Positions 28,344 to 37,298 of a stretch of DNA of 64,000 nt are shown here, in pieces (position 1 is the first letter of the stretch; each line of letters begins with the position of its first letter). The stretch spans positions 1-64,000 of the forward strand of contig CAMWHE010000003.1 in NCBI GenBank assembly GCA_947173955.1. The letters run 5' to 3'. The position numbers and the translations under genes are program-made. The notes under the pieces were generated by a model. It did not search any database and had not been told where the DNA came from. It saw nothing but the letters and a program-made list of their open reading frames with translations. This DNA is from an uncultured Bacteroidales bacterium (GTDB lineage Bacteria; Bacteroidota; Bacteroidia; Bacteroidales; Muribaculaceae).

Positions 28344-29729
28344 TTAGGGCATGGGGGGAGGGGTAGCGCCACCGGGGGTCGGAGGCGTGAAAAGAATAGC
28401 GAGCTCGGCTACCTGACCGGCCGGAGTCCAGGCTGCCATGCCCTGTGCCCACACAAAGGTTGCGGCAGTAAACTGGCCTTGCTGAGCCATCCCGCGCAGC
28501 TGGTCGAGAGTGTACGGGCCGAGTTGCTGACCGTTGACTGCCAGCATATACTGCACGGCCGGAGCGGCTCCGGGCATGGGGGGAGGTGTGGCGCCGGCAT
28601 TGTTCTGTGCTGCCTGCTGCCACTGGTTGGTCATCTGCTGGCCCATCGTGTTGACCATGCCTGCCATCTGGCCGCCTAAGGCTCCACCGACAGCCATACC
28701 GGTCATGAACTGAGCGGGGTTGATGCCGCTCGAACCTGATCCGCCGCCGAAGCCGCTGCTGCCAAGATTCTGAGCCGCTGTCTGCATGACGTCGCTCTGG
28801 CGGTCGAGGGCGTGCGCGCCGATGAATTGAGTCTCTGTCTGCAGGCGCTGTGCACGCTGAGCCTCCTCGCGCTGTATGCGGAGCGTTTCCTCCATATTCT
28901 TTGCGTTGATAGCCTGCGTGTCGTGCAGATTCTTGACATTGACATCGGTCTGGGCATTGATGGTGCGGGTCTGCTGGTTGGCGGTGACCTCGCGCAGCTC
29001 GCGGTAGCCGGTCGAGGTCTTGTCGACATCGATGCGTGAGATATCAAGACGACGCAGCTTGACGGCAAAGTCCTCAAAGTCGGCCTCGATACGCGGTTTG
29101 ACGATGTCGTTGATATCGTCGAGCCGGCGCTCGATCTGGAGCACGGGGATCTGATGCTTCTCGGGCACGTTGGTGATCTCGCTCTTGATGCGTCTTACGA
29201 TAGCGTCCTTGACCTGCTGCTTGAAGTCGTCGAGCGAGAAGTTGATCAGCCGGTGTGCCTTGATGAATTTCTGCGGGTCGTCGATGCTGAAAGTAATGCT
29301 GCCGCCAACAGACACAGGCACACCGAAGTCGAGGAACCGGGGATCGAATACGTCAAAATAGGGTATGCCAAAGTTGATCTTTATGACGCCGGCCAGATTG
29401 ATGAAGTAGATCTCGGCCTGGAACGGCGACTCGCCGCCGAAAGCCAGCCCGACGATTGATGACAGCACGGGGAAGTTGGCAGTCTTGATCGTCTCGTCAT
29501 AGGGGCCGTAGATGAAATCCTGCATCGTGCCGTCTTTCTGCTTGTAGACGAACACGGCTACCTCGCCGTCCTTGACACGCAGCGAGGAGTTGTAGCGTAT
29601 CGCGTTTTCGCGCGATGTAGAGTTGGCTTCCTGTCCCGCGGGGCGCCATTTCCATATGAGATATTCAGGCTCGTCGCAGCGGATCACATTCATCATTCCG
29701 CCGCTTTTGCCTTTTCCAAAAAGTCCCAT
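28344..29729 (-). CDS. SPFH-domain membrane scaffold protein with C-terminal GYF_2 domain
   Basis: 461-aa protein of the YdjI/virion-core-like SPFH group. N-terminus MGLFGKGKSGGMMNVIRCDE, SPFH domain about residues 30-255 (DPQKFIKAHRLINFSLDDFK, RLDISRIDVDKTSTGYRELR), then a coiled coil rich in Gln/Arg (~255-300), a Gly/Met/Gln-rich linker, and a GYF_2 domain at ~385-440 (LAVNGQQLGPYTLDQLRGMA). SPFH proteins form ring or cage assemblies on membranes; Bacillus YdjI works with PspA-like YdjF under membrane stress. No PspA gene is seen here. Confidence 0.85.
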   Translation of the reverse strand: MGLFGKGKSGGMMNVIRCDEPEYLIWKWRPAGQEANSTSRENAIRYNSSLRVKDGEVAVFVYKQKDGTMQDFIYGPYDETIKTANFPVLSSIVGLAFGGESPFQAEIYFINLAGVIKINFGIPYFDVFDPRFLDFGVPVSVGGSITFSIDDPQKFIKAHRLINFSLDDFKQQVKDAIVRRIKSEITNVPEKHQIPVLQIERRLDDINDIVKPRIEADFEDFAVKLRRLDISRIDVDKTSTGYRELREVTANQQTRTINAQTDVNVKNLHDTQAINAKNMEETLRIQREEAQRAQRLQTETQFIGAHALDRQSDVMQTAAQNLGSSGFGGGSGSSGINPAQFMTGMAVGGALGGQMAGMVNTMGQQMTNQWQQAAQNNAGATPPPMPGAAPAVQYMLAVNGQQLGPYTLDQLRGMAQQGQFTAATFVWAQGMAAWTPAGQVAELAILFTPPTPGGATPPPMP

Positions 29730-29762
29730 TTTCAGTGTTCTTATTTTTAGTTGTTGATTTAT

Positions 29763-30446
29763 TTAGATGTTTGATAGAAAGATGTAAGTGCCGACTGCGC
29801 AGACGATGAATGTGACAACCAGTACAATAAGACCGATCCACATCGTCTTTTCATTCTTCTGATATTTCGTTACGGCCGACTGGCAGAGTTCGCAGACCAA
29901 TCTGAGGGCTTGCGGGTCATCCATAAGCGATATCCTGGCCTTCTTCTCAACCTGAGCGGCTTTGGATGCCCAGATCCTGTTCCACCGCTGTGTATTGATG
30001 CCATGGCGGGTCGTGCTGTCAATGAAGCTGACAGGTGCTACCTGATCGTCGATAAACAGGGCGTATTCCATCAGATCCTTACGTGAGGCCGGTATCGGAT
30101 AGTTGCGTATCGCGTCGGACTTCGCTTTCTCAATACCTGTGAAGGGGAGATGTCTGAGCTTGATTTTGTTGAGAATAGCTATAAGGCATCTGACGATGAA
30201 TATCATAAGCATCAGAGGGAAGATGAATATCCAGAGCAGGATTTTGCCCAGGCCGATTCCTCCGTAGTCCGAACTGCCGGCATTCTGCGCCATCGCCAGA
30301 TCGTATCCCTCGATCTTGGAAGTGAATTCGGAGAGGGATCTGGAGGTGGATATGTCGGTGAATTCATGGCCGCAATCCGGGCAGACAGCCGTAAAGGAGT
30401 GCCGTAGCGCGCCACAAGCCGGACATTTTGATACTTCTTTCATCAT
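29763..30446 (-). CDS. Zinc-ribbon protein with C-terminal membrane helix
   Basis: 227-aa protein. N-terminal zinc ribbon CPACGALRHSFTAVCPDCG (about residues 8-26), a central membrane region near residues 66-92 (KILLWIFIFPLMLMIFIVRC) and a C-terminal helix (WIGLIVLVVTFIVCAVGTYI). Between them is a helical domain without known family. It lies between the SPFH gene (34 nt) and the GYF/TerB-like/zinc-ribbon gene (9 nt), and both it and that neighbour share a segment with NFPIP/NYPIP followed by a helical region, so the two may be related in part. Confidence 0.75.
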   Translation of the reverse strand: MMKEVSKCPACGALRHSFTAVCPDCGHEFTDISTSRSLSEFTSKIEGYDLAMAQNAGSSDYGGIGLGKILLWIFIFPLMLMIFIVRCLIAILNKIKLRHLPFTGIEKAKSDAIRNYPIPASRKDLMEYALFIDDQVAPVSFIDSTTRHGINTQRWNRIWASKAAQVEKKARISLMDDPQALRLVCELCQSAVTKYQKNEKTMWIGLIVLVVTFIVCAVGTYIFLSNI

Positions 30447-30455
30447 CAGGTTTCG

Positions 30456-31607
30456 TTATGCTTTAATCTTGTATTTTTTTGCTAATTCGTTGATTTCTTC
30501 AAGCAGCTTGGGGTCATCTTTCATGATGATGCGGGCCTTGACCAGTATCTGTTCGGCCTTGGTCTTGTAAGCCGACCGGAGAGGATTCGAGCTTGAGGTG
30601 AAAATACTCCCGCCGCTCTGGGAGGCGCATCCTATGAAGAGATCGAGGATTCCTTTCTTATCCGAGGGGATAGGGAAGTTTTTGATAATCATCTTCTTTT
30701 TGTCGATCTTCTCCGGGGAGGTGTTGCCTTCACCCATTAGCGAATGGATTTTTCCCACTAAGCCGGATGCCTTCTCATTGTCAATCGCGGTCAATCGAGC
30801 GGTCAGACGTTCCATCGGAGACGTACCGTTATCGGCGTTGTAGTCATAGCCGCACTCAGGGCAGCATGTCGCGATAGCTTTGATGGGAGCGCCACAAGCG
30901 GGGCATTTTTTTACTTCGTTGCCATCCCGGGGTGCTGTATGGGCAGGCTGAGGGGCAGGTGCTGGTGTGGGAGCGGCGGCAGCTTTTTGCTTGGCTAAAA
31001 GAGCCTGACGCTGTTCGTATAGACGGGCTTCGAGCACCATGACGAATTCGTCCATGGCCACACCCTCTTCCTGGGCATTGCGTATCAGCACCTGTCGCTC
31101 GAGGTCGCTGATTTCGCCATCGGCTACAGCGGCCGTGATCAGGCTGTCAAGACGCGCTGAGAAATGTCCGCTCTTTTCAGCCGGAGCCTGGGGCTGGCTG
31201 TTGGCCCAGGGGACGGGTGGAGTCGGAGGAAGGGGAGCTTTTTCCTGGAGAAGAGCTGCGACTTCAGCCACGGCTGATGCGGGCTGCCAGTCAGACATAC
31301 CTTTTATGAACACATAGGTCGATTCTGTCAGTGAGCCTTCGGCGATCATCTTGCGGAGCGTGGCGCGTTCGTAGGGTCCGTAGGTCTGCCCGTTGACGGC
31401 TACCATGACGCTCAGTGCGTCCGGTGGAGTCGGCACGGATGGGGGAGCTGGAGTGTCGAGTACAGATTTATTTTCACCCAATGACTGTAAGCCATCGGTA
31501 ATGGCGTCGCCGGCCTTTTCGCCGATTTTGTCGCCAAACTTGTCTCCCAGAAAGTCTCCCGCAAAGGAGCCTACGGCCGATGATAGTGTCTTTTTAAAGA
31601 ATCCCAT
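30456..31607 (-). CDS. GYF_2, TerB-like and zinc-ribbon multidomain protein
   Basis: 383-aa first gene of the operon. Order: Gly/Asp/Lys amphipathic N-terminus (DFLGDKFGDKIGEKAGDAIT), GYF_2 domain (~67-120, VAVNGQTYGPYERATLRKMI), TerB-like helical segment (~148-205, SLITAAVADGEISDLERQVL), Pro/Ala linker, zinc ribbon (235-253, CPACGAPIKAIATCCPECG), then a helical C-terminal domain. Start at 31607 chosen because the -7 box TAAATTTG lies at 31622-31629, inside the longer ORF-track frame. The domain mix suggests a scaffolding or membrane-stress role; no function is known to me. Confidence 0.78.
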   Translation of the reverse strand: MGFFKKTLSSAVGSFAGDFLGDKFGDKIGEKAGDAITDGLQSLGENKSVLDTPAPPSVPTPPDALSVMVAVNGQTYGPYERATLRKMIAEGSLTESTYVFIKGMSDWQPASAVAEVAALLQEKAPLPPTPPVPWANSQPQAPAEKSGHFSARLDSLITAAVADGEISDLERQVLIRNAQEEGVAMDEFVMVLEARLYEQRQALLAKQKAAAAPTPAPAPQPAHTAPRDGNEVKKCPACGAPIKAIATCCPECGYDYNADNGTSPMERLTARLTAIDNEKASGLVGKIHSLMGEGNTSPEKIDKKKMIIKNFPIPSDKKGILDLFIGCASQSGGSIFTSSSNPLRSAYKTKAEQILVKARIIMKDDPKLLEEINELAKKYKIKA

Positions 31608-31621
31608 GTTATTTTGCTTTT

Positions 31622-31629
31622 CAAATTTA
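31622..31629 (-). promoter_or_regulatory. -7 box for the SPFH/GYF operon
   Basis: TAAATTTG on the minus strand, 14 nt before the start codon at 31607; no clear -33 element. Confidence 0.45.
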
Positions 31630-31630
31630 T

Positions 31631-31664
31631 AAAAAAAGCACAAATAAGATACTATTCGTGCTTT
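31631..31664 (-). terminator. Terminator after the 31706 gene
   Basis: On the minus strand AAGCAC pairs with GTGCTT (31658-31663 and 31637-31642), extended by AATA/TATT after one mismatch, followed by TTTTTT. Confidence 0.75.
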
Positions 31665-31705
31665 CTTTTTATTTATATATTAATATAATGAGTTTCTTGA
31701 GAAGA

Positions 31706-32050
31706 TTACTTGAGGGCGTTGAGCAGTTTCTGAGTGATCTTGGCGTAGCGGGCAGCCTGTGCTGTGGTCATTTCGCCTTCTGCCTTTTCGAGTTTCTTCT
31801 GGAGCTTTTCGGCCTCGGCTGCGAGTTTGGCATACTCGGCGAGCGCGGTCATGTCGCCGGCCATAGCCTTCTTGTAGGTGGCAACGTATTTGTCTACATA
31901 TTTCTCATAGGAGTCGAGCACTTTGTCCCAGTCGTTTGAGGCTGCGGCCACGGATTCGATGGCGGACTGAGTCTCGGTTGCGGTAGCGTTGGCAAGGGGA
32001 GCTGCGAAAATAGCGGCAGCGAATGCGCAAAGAATAAATGTCTTTTTCAT
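31706..32050 (-). CDS. Small secreted helical protein (DUF6591-like)
   Basis: 114-aa protein. Signal peptide MKKTFILCAFAAAIFAAPLA with ANA cleavage region, then an Ala/Glu/Lys-rich helical domain (DWDKVLDSYEKYVDKYVATY ... LAEYAKLAAEAEKLQKKLEK) likely to form a coiled coil. It resembles small exported helical proteins of Bacteroidota often labelled DUF6591; that label is from memory. It has its own terminator and is bounded upstream by the long hairpin at 32103-32146, so it is probably monocistronic. Confidence 0.75.
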   Translation of the reverse strand: MKKTFILCAFAAAIFAAPLANATATETQSAIESVAAASNDWDKVLDSYEKYVDKYVATYKKAMAGDMTALAEYAKLAAEAEKLQKKLEKAEGEMTTAQAARYAKITQKLLNALK

Positions 32051-32102
32051 GATGGTTTAATTTGAAAGAAAAACTGAATTATTTCTGCGCAAAGGAAAGC
32101 AG

Positions 32103-32146
32103 AAATGCTAAAATCGCAAAAGAAATGTCGTGCGATTTTAGCATTT
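32103..32146 (-). terminator. 16-bp perfect hairpin after ansA
   Basis: AAATGCTAAAATCGCA (32103-32118) and TGCGATTTTAGCATTT (32131-32146) are exact complements with a 12-nt loop. On the minus strand it lies 34 nt past the ansA stop. The tail is only moderately T-rich, so besides termination it could stabilise the mRNA end. Confidence 0.65.
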
Positions 32147-32179
32147 GCTATGAATTGGTTTAAAATGGATCAGAATGTG

Positions 32180-33229
32180 TCAGACGGTCATCTCGCCGCA
32201 GAGGGATGTTATCAGCTCCCGCTTGACCTCGGCTTCGCTCAGCCCCTGGCCGAAGAGAAACATCATTTTGGTGACGGCGGCCTCCGTCGTGATGTCGTGG
32301 CCGGAGATGACGCCGGCGTCGGCCAGGCGGTTGCCCGAATAGTAGCGGCGGTCGTGGACTCCGCCGTTGGGGCACTGGGTGACGTTGAGCATGACGATTC
32401 CGCGGCTCATGGCTTCTGTGATGGCATCAGTAAACCAGGGCGCTGTCGGGGCGTTGCCGGCACCGTAGGTGCGCAGGACGACCCCTTTGACTCCCGGCAT
32501 CGACAGCTGATGGCGCAGCGATGCCTCGGTCAGGCCGGGGAAGATGTCGATGATGGTGACGTTGGTGTCCATGCCGTAGCGCACATTCAGAGGGCGGGTG
32601 AACGGCAGCCGCCAGAGGGCTTCCTCATTGAAGTGGATGCCCAGGCCGATCTGTGCCAGCTTGGGATAGTTGTTGCTCTTGAAGGCGTTGAAGTTGTCGG
32701 CGCTCATCTTGGTCGAGCGGTTGCCGCGCCACAGGTAGTTCTCAAAGAGGATGGCCACTTCCTGTATCATCGGGCGGGGGCGCTTGTCGGCCGTGGTGGC
32801 TGCTGCTATCTGGAGCGCCGTGATGAGGTTTTCCTCGCCGTCGGTCCTGACCTCGCCGATGGGGAGCTGGGAGCCGGTGATGATGACGGGTTTGTTGAGG
32901 TTTTCGAGCATGAATGATAGCGCCGAGGCTGTGTAGGCCATCGTGTCGGTGCCGTGCAGGACCACGAAGCCGTCATAGCTGTCGTAGTTGTCGGCTATCG
33001 CTTTGGCTATCTGGTCCCAGTAGACGGGGTTCATGTCGCTCGAATCGATCGGCGGCGTGAACTGTATGTGATTGATTTCAAACCGCAGTTTTCTGATCTT
33101 CGGCACATTGTCTATCAGATGGTCGAAATCGAACGGCTTGAGTGTACCTGTGTCGGGGTCTTCGATCATTCCGATCGTGCCGCCGGTATAGATTATCAGA
33201 AGCCGGGCTTTGTGATTGAACGTGATCAT
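32180..33229 (-). CDS. ansA: L-asparaginase, type I
   Basis: 349-aa hydrolase converting asparagine to aspartate and ammonia. First catalytic Thr in LLIIYTGGTIGMIED, second in VVLHGTDTMAYTASALSFML. No signal peptide, consistent with the cytoplasmic type I enzyme. It lies 12 nt downstream of metG on the same strand. Confidence 0.93.
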   Translation of the reverse strand: MITFNHKARLLIIYTGGTIGMIEDPDTGTLKPFDFDHLIDNVPKIRKLRFEINHIQFTPPIDSSDMNPVYWDQIAKAIADNYDSYDGFVVLHGTDTMAYTASALSFMLENLNKPVIITGSQLPIGEVRTDGEENLITALQIAAATTADKRPRPMIQEVAILFENYLWRGNRSTKMSADNFNAFKSNNYPKLAQIGLGIHFNEEALWRLPFTRPLNVRYGMDTNVTIIDIFPGLTEASLRHQLSMPGVKGVVLRTYGAGNAPTAPWFTDAITEAMSRGIVMLNVTQCPNGGVHDRRYYSGNRLADAGVISGHDITTEAAVTKMMFLFGQGLSEAEVKRELITSLCGEMTV

Positions 33230-33241
33230 GGCCGGAGGGGA

Positions 33242-35287
33242 TTATTTTACCTGAGCGCCGGGAGCTACGGGGCCTGTCGGGCCTACGACCACAAGCGATC
33301 CGTCGGCATTTTCGGCCGAGAGGATCATGCCCTGGGAGTCTACGCCCTTGAGGCGGCGCGGGGGGAAGTTGGCGATGAAGCATACCTGCTTGCCGACGAG
33401 GTCGGCCGGGTCGTAATAGCGGGCGATGCCGCTGACGATTGTGCGGGGCTCGCCTGTGCCGTCGTCGATGGAGAAGCGCAGGAGTTTGTCGGCCTTGGGC
33501 ACGCGCTCGCACTCGGTCACGGTGCCGACGCGGATGTCGAGTTTCATGAAGGTGTCGAAGTCGGTCGGAGCCTGCACGGGCTCGGGGCGCCATGCCTTGA
33601 CTTTGTTTTCCTCCTTGATGCGGGCCAGGCGGTCGAGCTGAGTCTGTATGGTGTCGTCCTCGATCTTCTCGAAGAGGAGTTCGGGCTGGCTGATCTCGGT
33701 GCCGGCGGCCACTACGTCGTCAGAGCCGAGCTGAGCCCAAGTCATAGGCTCCATGTGGAGCATCGATGCGAGCTTGTCGCTCATGAAGGGGGTGAAGGGC
33801 TCGAAGGCGATGGCTATGTTGCCGCAGAGCTGCAGGACGGTGTGCATGATGGTGGCCACGCGCGCCATGTCGCCGGTCTTGACTGTCTTCCAGGGCTCGG
33901 TCTCCTGCAGATACTGGTTGCCCAGTCGGGCTATGTTCATCGCTTCCTTGAGCGCCTCGCGGAAGTGGAATGTGTCGAGATTGTCCGAAAGCTGCTTCTT
34001 GATCTCGGCCAGGCGGGTGTAGACGTTCTTCTCGGTCTCGGTCAGCTCGCCTGCCGCAGGCACTACCCCGCCGAAATATTTGTGGGTCAGCACGAGAGCG
34101 CGGTTGACGAAGTTGCCCAGGATAGCCACGAGCTCTGAGTTGTTGCGCTGCTGGAAGTCGGCCCATGTGAAGTCGTTGTCCTTGGTCTCGGGCGCGTTGG
34201 CTGTCAGCACGTAGCGCAGTACGTCCTGTTTCCCCTCGAAGTCGCGCAGATATTCGTGGAGCCATACGGCCCAGTTACGCGATGTAGAGATCTTGTCGCC
34301 CTCGAGGTTGAGGAATTCATTGGCCGGGACATTGTCGGGCAGCTGATAGCCGTCGCCGTAGGCCATCAGCATGGCAGGGAAGACGATACAGTGGAAGACG
34401 ATGTTGTCCTTGCCGATGAAGTTGATCACGCGGCTCTCTGGGTCTTTCCAGTATTTTTCCCATGTGTCGGGAAGCAGCTCCTTGGTATTGGAGATATAGC
34501 CGATCGGAGCGTCAAACCACACGTAGAGCACCTTGCCCTCGGCGCCTTCCACCGGAACAGGCACGCCCCAGTCGAGGTCGCGGCTGACGGCGCGGGGCTG
34601 CAGCCCCAGGTCTATCCACGACTTGCACTGGCCGTAGACATTGGTCTTCCACTCCTTGTGCTCGTCGAGAATCCAGTGGCTGAGAGCCTTCTCCCACTTG
34701 TCGAGCGGCAGATACCAGTGCTTGGTCTCGCGCAGGACGGGGACATTGCCGGTGATGGCGCTGTGCGGGTTGATGAGGTCGGTGGCGTTGAGCGATGTGC
34801 CGCACTTCTCGCACTGGTCGCCATAGGCGTGCGGGTTGTGGCAGTGGGGGCATTCGCCCGTCACGTAGCGGTCGGCAAGAAATTGTCCGGCTTTCTCGTC
34901 GTAGAGCTGCATAGAGGTCTTCTCGACAAACTCTCCCTTATCGTAGAGATGGCGGAAAAACTCCGACGCCGTCTCGCTGTGGAGCGGAGTCGTCGTGCGC
35001 GAGTAGATGTCAAACGAGATGCCGAGCTCCTCCATCGAGTCCTTGATTATCTTATGATATCGGTCGACGATGTCCTGCGGAGTCACCCCCTCGGCCTTGG
35101 CCTTGATGGTGATAGGCACACCGTGCTCGTCGCTGCCGCCTATCATGATCACATCCTCACCCTTGAGGCGGAGATAGCGTGTATAGATGTCGGCAGGGAT
35201 ATATACGCCGGCCAGATGGCCGATGTGGACAGGCCCGTTGGCATAGGGGAGGGCTGTAGTGACGAGAGTGCGCTTATACTTATTCAT
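33242..35287 (-). CDS. metG: Methionyl-tRNA synthetase
   Basis: 681-aa class I aminoacyl-tRNA synthetase. HIGH motif in [16 protein letters not shown], four-Cys zinc knuckle [23 protein letters not shown] variant [14 protein letters not shown], anticodon-binding helical region, and a C-terminal EMAP/Trbp111-type tRNA-binding domain ([20 protein letters not shown]) used for dimerisation. Complete. Confidence 0.97.
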   Translation of the reverse strand: MNKYKRTLVTTALPYANGPVHIGHLAGVYIPADIYTRYLRLKGEDVIMIGGSDEHGVPITIKAKAEGVTPQDIVDRYHKIIKDSMEELGISFDIYSRTTTPLHSETASEFFRHLYDKGEFVEKTSMQLYDEKAGQFLADRYVTGECPHCHNPHAYGDQCEKCGTSLNATDLINPHSAITGNVPVLRETKHWYLPLDKWEKALSHWILDEHKEWKTNVYGQCKSWIDLGLQPRAVSRDLDWGVPVPVEGAEGKVLYVWFDAPIGYISNTKELLPDTWEKYWKDPESRVINFIGKDNIVFHCIVFPAMLMAYGDGYQLPDNVPANEFLNLEGDKISTSRNWAVWLHEYLRDFEGKQDVLRYVLTANAPETKDNDFTWADFQQRNNSELVAILGNFVNRALVLTHKYFGGVVPAAGELTETEKNVYTRLAEIKKQLSDNLDTFHFREALKEAMNIARLGNQYLQETEPWKTVKTGDMARVATIMHTVLQLCGNIAIAFEPFTPFMSDKLASMLHMEPMTWAQLGSDDVVAAGTEISQPELLFEKIEDDTIQTQLDRLARIKEENKVKAWRPEPVQAPTDFDTFMKLDIRVGTVTECERVPKADKLLRFSIDDGTGEPRTIVSGIARYYDPADLVGKQVCFIANFPPRRLKGVDSQGMILSAENADGSLVVVGPTGPVAPGAQVK

Positions 35288-35339
35288 TGTTTCAGTGGGA
35301 TTTATTCTTAAGTTTTACTTATACGGTCAAATAGCTGTG

Positions 35340-35347
35340 CAAATATA
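35340..35347 (-). promoter_or_regulatory. -7 box for metG-ansA
   Basis: TATATTTG on the minus strand, exact consensus, about 53 nt before the metG start; -33 element weak. Confidence 0.45.
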
Positions 35348-35411
35348 GTGAAAAATTACGACTTTTCACTTCGCATTGAAATTGTGAGCACTTTGGGCTC
35401 CTTCGCCGGGG

Positions 35412-36329
35412 TCAGCGGCGGTTGCGCGGGTGGTAGCGCAGGATTTCGGTGCGCAGGGCCGAGCGGTCGAGGTGCAGGTAGATTTCAGTCGTCGAGATGG
35501 ATTCGTGGCCGAGCATCTGCTGGATGGCGCGCAGGTTGGCTCCCCCCTCGAGCAGGTGGGTGGCAAACGAATGGCGCAGCGTATGGGGCGATACCGTCCG
35601 CCGGATGCCTGCAAGCGCGGCCAGCTGCGTCACTATCCGGAAGACCATCGACCGCGAAAGCCGCGTCAGCCGCCTCTCCGAGATAAAGACGATCGCCTCC
35701 TCGCCCGACTTCGGGGCCAGCCGGCTCCGCTCCTTCAGATAGCGCGTCAGCACATCGATCGTAGCCTCCGATATAGGCACAAGCCTCTCCTTGTTGCCCT
35801 TACCCCTGACCACGATATATCCGTCGTCGAGGTACAACCGCCCTATCTCCAGATTGCACAGCTCCGAGACACGCAGCCCGCAGCCGTAGATCATCTCGAT
35901 AATAGCTTCATTGCGAAGCGCTTCCGCATCGTCAGGATCAATAGCCGCTATCATGGCGTCGATCTCCTCGACCGTCAGCACCTCCGGCAGGTGAAATCCG
36001 ACCTGCGGCGACTCCAGAAGCTCCGTCGGGTCAGCCTCCACATATCCCTCAAGCTTCAGAAACTTAAAGAACGACCTCACGCCGGCTACTATCCGTGCCT
36101 GCGACCGCGGCGCGATCCCCAGATCGTGGAGGTCGCCCATAAACTCGCGCAACAGCTCGAGCGTCACCTCGCCGAGCGGTGTCTGCCTCGGCGACAGCCA
36201 CTCCAGAAACTTCTCGACATCAAATAGATAAGAGTCACGCGTATTGGCCGACAGCCCACGCTCCAGAGTCAGGTGGGCGGCATACGCACGGCGTATCTTG
36301 TCAATATCGCGTATCGGTCTCAGCTGCAT
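35412..36329 (-). CDS. XerC/XerD-type tyrosine recombinase
   Basis: 305-aa site-specific recombinase. N-terminal SAM-like core-binding domain (~10-95, HLTLERGLSANTRDSYLFDV), then a catalytic domain with Arg in GCGLRVSELCNL, Lys in VVRGKGNKERLVP, the HxLRH box (SPHTLRHSFATHLLEGG) and the terminal Tyr in STTEIYLHLD. Length and lack of mobile-element neighbours fit the housekeeping dif recombinase XerD, though a second Xer protein elsewhere cannot be excluded. Confidence 0.92.
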   Translation of the reverse strand: MQLRPIRDIDKIRRAYAAHLTLERGLSANTRDSYLFDVEKFLEWLSPRQTPLGEVTLELLREFMGDLHDLGIAPRSQARIVAGVRSFFKFLKLEGYVEADPTELLESPQVGFHLPEVLTVEEIDAMIAAIDPDDAEALRNEAIIEMIYGCGLRVSELCNLEIGRLYLDDGYIVVRGKGNKERLVPISEATIDVLTRYLKERSRLAPKSGEEAIVFISERRLTRLSRSMVFRIVTQLAALAGIRRTVSPHTLRHSFATHLLEGGANLRAIQQMLGHESISTTEIYLHLDRSALRTEILRYHPRNRR

Positions 36330-36368
36330 GAATCTTCATCGCCGGAGAGCGCCTGCCTCCGGCTCACA

Positions 36369-36401
36369 CAAAGTTACCTCTCATATCTTCCTTAATCCAA
36401 A
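36369..36401 (-). promoter_or_regulatory. Promoter of xerD-type gene
   Basis: Minus strand TTTG (36398-36401), 21-nt spacer, TAACTTTG (36369-36376). The leader contains CCGGAG/CTCCGG hairpin shortly before the start codon. Confidence 0.7.
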
Positions 36402-36643
36402 TTTTTCTTACACTTTTTCATGAAAAATTTCTACATATTTGTGCGCAGAAGATAGCCGATGCGCGATGCGGCTTTAATCGGCGTCCTTGTCGCCACAACA
36501 AGCGGAAATCGGGGCAGACGGGGCAAGCTATGAGAAGCGATTAAATCTGCTTCGCTAACCACCAATCTGCGTAATCAGCGCCATCCGCGAGAAAAATCGC
36601 ACGAAAGTGTATAAGTGTCATACGCGCCCCTGCCGGCGGGTGT
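36402..36643. other. Intergenic region with degenerate repeats
   Basis: Between divergent genes. It holds the shared phrase GCTTTAATCGGCGTCCT (36471-36487) and a short 9-bp-periodic run AATCTGCGT / AATCAGCGC / CATCCGCGA (36565-36591). No RNA gene recognised. Confidence 0.4.
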
Positions 36644-36651
36644 TACCTTTG
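36644..36651 (+). promoter_or_regulatory. -7 box for 36673 gene
   Basis: TACCTTTG, exact -7 box, 21 nt before the chosen start; no good -33. Confidence 0.5.
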
Positions 36652-36672
36652 CCATCAAAAAACAGATATACT

Positions 36673-37263
36673 ATGAATAGCATTAAGACACTCACACTCA
36701 CTATCGCGGATATTTCCGAGATTTTCGCTATCAGCGACCCCATGGTCCGCGAGCAGGCCATAAGTATCATCCAGTCGGCTGCCTCTGATCCTGAAAATAT
36801 CAATACCGACCACTACAAAGACTGCCACCCAATTATTCAAAAGCTGATACAGAAGCTTCAGCACCGCGTCGAGCTGTCACGCCGCCGCGCCGAGGCCCGT
36901 GCCCGCCGCAAGGCCGAGCAGGCTGCCGAAGCCGCCCGTCAGTCGAAAAACAATGCCTTCGAGACTCTGTATCGCCAGCGCGCCGGAGTCAAGGCCGGAA
37001 CCCTCGAGGTGAAGATCAACGAAAGCGTCGCCCGCCGCCTGCTCTGGATCAGGCAGAACTTCCCCGCGGCGGTCGATGCCGTCAGACGCGTTGTCGCGGC
37101 CTATGAGGCTGAGGACGAGATGGCACGCATCGTCTTGACCAACCTGACCAGTATGTTCAATTTCGTCACGGGCTATCTCAATCCCCTTACCGAGGCCGCC
37201 TCGGCGTATTTCCGCACACCCAAGTGCCGCCGTTCCTCCTCTGTCATCATCCCCGCCTGCTGA
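36673..37263 (+). CDS. Basic helical protein, unknown
   Basis: 196-aa hypothetical protein. The start at 36673 is chosen because the -7 box lies immediately upstream and the ORF-track extension (MYKCHTRPCRRV...) would lie outside the transcript. The centre has a highly charged helix (SRRRAEARARRKAEQAAEAA), followed by a folded helical part (ESVARRLLWIRQNFPAAVDA). No family recognised. It is a lone plus-strand gene between minus-strand genes; the C-terminus is Ser/Arg/Cys-rich. Confidence 0.7.
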   Translation: MNSIKTLTLTIADISEIFAISDPMVREQAISIIQSAASDPENINTDHYKDCHPIIQKLIQKLQHRVELSRRRAEARARRKAEQAAEAARQSKNNAFETLYRQRAGVKAGTLEVKINESVARRLLWIRQNFPAAVDAVRRVVAAYEAEDEMARIVLTNLTSMFNFVTGYLNPLTEAASAYFRTPKCRRSSSVIIPAC

Positions 37264-37298
37264 GTGTTATTGTTGGAGGTGTTGCCTATGACTATGTT

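Noticed and set aside
35412-36329. Mobile-element integrase
   Set aside because: Length and motifs fit a housekeeping XerD-type recombinase and no element ends or cargo genes are seen next to it.
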